Of a DNA stretch of 8,571 bases, positions 6,476 through 8,571 are shown piece after piece. Origin of the DNA: Verrucomicrobiota bacterium (GTDB lineage: Bacteria; Verrucomicrobiota; Verrucomicrobiia; Opitutales; Coraliomargaritaceae); the NCBI GenBank assembly GCA_027620575.1, contig JAQCDT010000050.1, positions 1 to 8,571 of the forward strand. Reading direction: 5' to 3'. The notes under the pieces were generated by a model that did no database searches, was not told where the DNA came from, and saw nothing but the letters and a program-made list of their open reading frames with translations. How positions within the stretch are numbered: position 1 is the first letter of the stretch; each line of letters opens with the position of its first letter. Made by a program: the position numbers and the translations under genes.

Positions 6476-7351
6476 TACAAGAGTATAGGTATAGGGGAGA
6501 GTGCCTTTGATTGGCAATCCATCGATGACAAATATTTTTCCAGCATGCTTTTCTGGGTAATCTTTTTTGATACCTGTGGTGATAAAGAGTCGATTGAGTG
6601 CCTGTCCGCCAAAGGTGCAAGCAGTGGTTTCAATAGCTGGTATTTTAATGGTTTGAAGAAGGTCTCCATTTTTTGAATCAAAGCAGGCAACACAACCTCC
6701 ATGACAGAAGGCAACCCATAGATTATCTTGGCTATCAATGGTCATGCCATCAGGAGAACTATCAAATCCTAAAGCTTCTGTATTAACGATGGTCGTAGCT
6801 TGGGAAATTTTAGAAGTTTCGCCATTATAATCATAGGCTTGGATGCTTCGGCTTGGGGTGTCTATATGAAAAAAACGTTTTTTATCTTGAGACCAAGTGA
6901 GCCCGTTTGAATTGGTCAGTCCTTCGAGTTTTTTTTCAAGATTTTTTGCAATATCTAAGCAATAGAGTGATGCGCTGCCTTTAATCTTTTTTAAGCTGAT
7001 TGTTCCGCCCCAAAATCGTCCATACGGGTCACACTTTCCGTCGTTGAATCGATTGTCTGGGAGATGAGACTCTGGATCAGTGATGTGGCTGCTTTGTTTT
7101 GTTTGAGGATCGAAAATAGAGATACCGTTATCGCCAGCATACAGAAGATGTCCATTATTACAGGGAACAACGCAGCCGATGCGTTCAGGAAATTCCCAAA
7201 TTGTTTCTTCTTCGGTATCGGGATTGAGTCGTATGATCGCTTTGCCTTCAATATCGACATAGTAGAGTGAATCATTCCACCAGATCGGGCCTTCGCCCCA
7301 AATAGATTGGCGTTTACCTATGGCTTGAATCGTTAGTGAGCTTGAATCCAT
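6473..7351 (-). CDS. SMP-30/gluconolactonase/LRE-family protein (sugar lactonase-like)
   Basis: This 292-residue protein is a six-bladed beta-propeller of the SMP-30/regucalcin family, whose characterised members are metal-dependent hydrolases of sugar lactones such as gluconolactone. All metal ligands of human regucalcin have counterparts: E20 in WGEGPIW (E18), N149 in TNSNGLTWS (N154) and D201 in SPDGMTID (D204). R101 and N103 of DNRFNDGKCD match the substrate-contacting Arg and Asn. TTACTFGG (242-249) is another family hallmark. No signal peptide is seen, so it should be cytoplasmic. Length is close to the usual 290-300. It sits 17 bp after cysS and 68 bp before thrS, most likely on the same transcript, although its role has no evident link to aminoacyl-tRNA synthesis and no sugar-catabolic gene is nearby. 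The physiological lactone cannot be told from sequence. The ATG at 7351 has no Shine-Dalgarno sequence. Confidence 0.9.
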   Translation of the reverse strand: MDSSSLTIQAIGKRQSIWGEGPIWWNDSLYYVDIEGKAIIRLNPDTEEETIWEFPERIGCVVPCNNGHLLYAGDNGISIFDPQTKQSSHITDPESHLPDNRFNDGKCDPYGRFWGGTISLKKIKGSASLYCLDIAKNLEKKLEGLTNSNGLTWSQDKKRFFHIDTPSRSIQAYDYNGETSKISQATTIVNTEALGFDSSPDGMTIDSQDNLWVAFCHGGCVACFDSKNGDLLQTIKIPAIETTACTFGGQALNRLFITTGIKKDYPEKHAGKIFVIDGLPIKGTLPYTYTLV

Positions 7352-7368
7352 TACTGAAAAGTGGTGTC

Positions 7369-8571
7369 TTATTTATTAATAGGAAAGAGTTCGAAGTCGG
7401 TCGGAGTATCTTTGATATCCCATCCTTCGTTTTGTAAATCTTTTCTCAGAGAGTCTGCCTTGGCATAGTCTTTGTTTTGCTTCGCTTCCCAACGCTTGTT
7501 TGCCAAATCGAGAATTGTTTGTGGTGCTTCTGAAATTTGCTGAGGACTTAAGAATAATTTTAAGCCAAGTGCATAAAGAATAGAGCCAAGTGCTTTGAGA
7601 AGATTTTCGGTTTCTGCTGGATTGAGTTTACTTACAGGATTTGATCCAATTAAACCAAAGAGTGATCCTAAGCAGGCAGAGGTATTGAGATTATTGCTCA
7701 GTCCTTCCCAAGCATTTTGGAGCAGCCCAAAATCTTTGAGTTGATGCGTGCACACGTATTGCGCATTAAATTGTTCTTTGCTCTGATTGATATTGTGAAG
7801 TAGAGCTTCTGCAAATCGCTCAATTTTGTTCAAGGCACTTTCAGACGCACGCAATCCATCAAATGTAAAGTTTAGTGGCTGTCGATAGCTTGAAGCAATG
7901 AGTGTATAGCGTAAGGCCATAGGTGTATGATTTTTGGCAATTAAATCATCTAAAGTATATAAATTCCCTAGGCTTTTAGACATTTTTTTGTTTTCAACTC
8001 TTAGGTGTGCCGAATGAAACCAATGGGTACAAAAAGTTTGTTCGTAAGCTGATTCTGATTGCGCAATTTCATTCTCATGATGTGGGAAGCAAAGATCGAT
8101 ACCCCCGCCGTGTAAATCAATGGTGTGTCCTTCAAAAGTGCGGTGTATCATGGCACTGCATTCTAAGTGCCAACCAGGGCGTCCTTCCCCCCAAGGGCTT
8201 GTCCAATAGTTATCACCATCTTCGGCTTTACGAGCTTTCCAAAGGGCAAAATCGGAAATTGATTCACGATCGTACTCATCGGCTAAATTAGTTGTGCCTG
8301 CTGAATTTTCGGTTTGAGATTTCAGTTCTGATTGGTCAATGCGATTAAGTTTTCCGTAATCACAGCAAGATTGGACTCGGAAATAAACAGACCCATCTTT
8401 TTCAACGTAGGCATGATTTTTCTCGATTAATTGCTCAACGAGTTGAATTTGCTCTTCGATATGATCGACTGCTTTAGGTTCGGCACTTGGTGAAAGTAAG
8501 TTGAGGCTTTGGCAATCAGCATGAAATTTTTTTGTCCAATGTTCCGTGAATACTTTCAGGCTTTGATTATT
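7369..8571 (-). CDS. cysS: cysteine--tRNA ligase, N-terminal part outside window
   Basis: CysRS charges tRNA-Cys with cysteine. The frame is open without a stop from the window edge at 8571 to the stop at 7369 (400 codons). The first in-frame ATG at 8151 is internal: the 140 codons before it encode typical CysRS sequence such as YGKLNR, DFALWKARK and SPWGEGRPGWHLECSA. Compared with the 461-residue E. coli enzyme roughly 90-100 N-terminal residues are missing, including the HIGH motif and the first zinc cysteine. The other zinc ligands are present: the Cys of HLECSA (8160-8158) and the first His and last Glu of FPHHENE. HGGGIDL and the class I KMSKS loop (about residues 196-200 of the visible part) follow. 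The C-terminal region keeps the RWEAKQNKDYAKADSLRKDL helix, typical of the DALR/C-terminal domain. It is the first visible gene of the minus-strand series cysS, SMP-30-like, thrS. Confidence 0.96.
   Translation of the reverse strand, partial: NNQSLKVFTEHWTKKFHADCQSLNLLSPSAEPKAVDHIEEQIQLVEQLIEKNHAYVEKDGSVYFRVQSCCDYGKLNRIDQSELKSQTENSAGTTNLADEYDRESISDFALWKARKAEDGDNYWTSPWGEGRPGWHLECSAMIHRTFEGHTIDLHGGGIDLCFPHHENEIAQSESAYEQTFCTHWFHSAHLRVENKKMSKSLGNLYTLDDLIAKNHTPMALRYTLIASSYRQPLNFTFDGLRASESALNKIERFAEALLHNINQSKEQFNAQYVCTHQLKDFGLLQNAWEGLSNNLNTSACLGSLFGLIGSNPVSKLNPAETENLLKALGSILYALGLKLFLSPQQISEAPQTILDLANKRWEAKQNKDYAKADSLRKDLQNEGWDIKDTPTDFELFPINK

Noticed and set aside
7369..8151. A short cysS starting at the ATG at 8151
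   Set aside because: The frame continues upstream to the window edge with clear CysRS motifs including a zinc-binding cysteine, so the ATG is internal and the gene is merely cut by the window.

Overview
The window holds ordinary chromosomal housekeeping genes from a Gram-negative-type bacterium. The kdsA gene, for the LPS sugar KDO, implies an outer membrane. The DNA looks moderately AT-rich by eye. The best lineage clue is the threonyl-tRNA synthetase: it has no N-terminal TGS domain and carries a short Cys-x-Cys insertion before the zinc-binding MNCP motif. I recall this form from Planctomycetes/Verrucomicrobia proteins. Together with a chlamydia-like metal-type KdsA and the lack of recognisable Shine-Dalgarno sequences, it suggests the PVC group, perhaps Verrucomicrobiota. 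This is inference at modest confidence, made without a database search.

Layout. The left edge (1-720, plus strand) carries a TatD-family nuclease gene that lacks its 5' end. Everything else lies on the minus strand, so transcription runs from right to left. Starting at the right edge, cysS (cut by the window edge) is followed after 17 bp by an SMP-30/gluconolactonase-like gene, and after 68 bp by thrS. A 105-bp gap contains a stem-loop at the thrS 3' end and a candidate promoter. It leads to an elongator-type tRNA-Met(CAU) with encoded CCA, and 20 bp later to riboflavin synthase (ribE). After another 73-bp gap comes a compact set trxB-pdxH-kdsA-rsmD (gaps of 9, 16 and 21 bp). The rsmD and tatD genes converge and overlap by 17 bp at their 3' ends.

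The genes serve translation (cysS, thrS, tRNA-Met, and rsmD for 16S rRNA methylation), cofactor and vitamin supply (ribE for riboflavin, pdxH for PLP using FMN), thiol redox balance (trxB, an FAD enzyme), envelope biogenesis (kdsA) and DNA/RNA quality control (tatD). Flavin links ribE to pdxH and trxB, but the cluster is otherwise mixed. No stretch over 300 bases is without a gene. I see no mobile element, CRISPR array, phage gene or attachment site, and no convincing undescribed system. The points worth a second look are small: a tRNA just upstream of a coding gene, the domain-poor ThrRS, the missing Shine-Dalgarno signals, and a few short repeats around gene boundaries.
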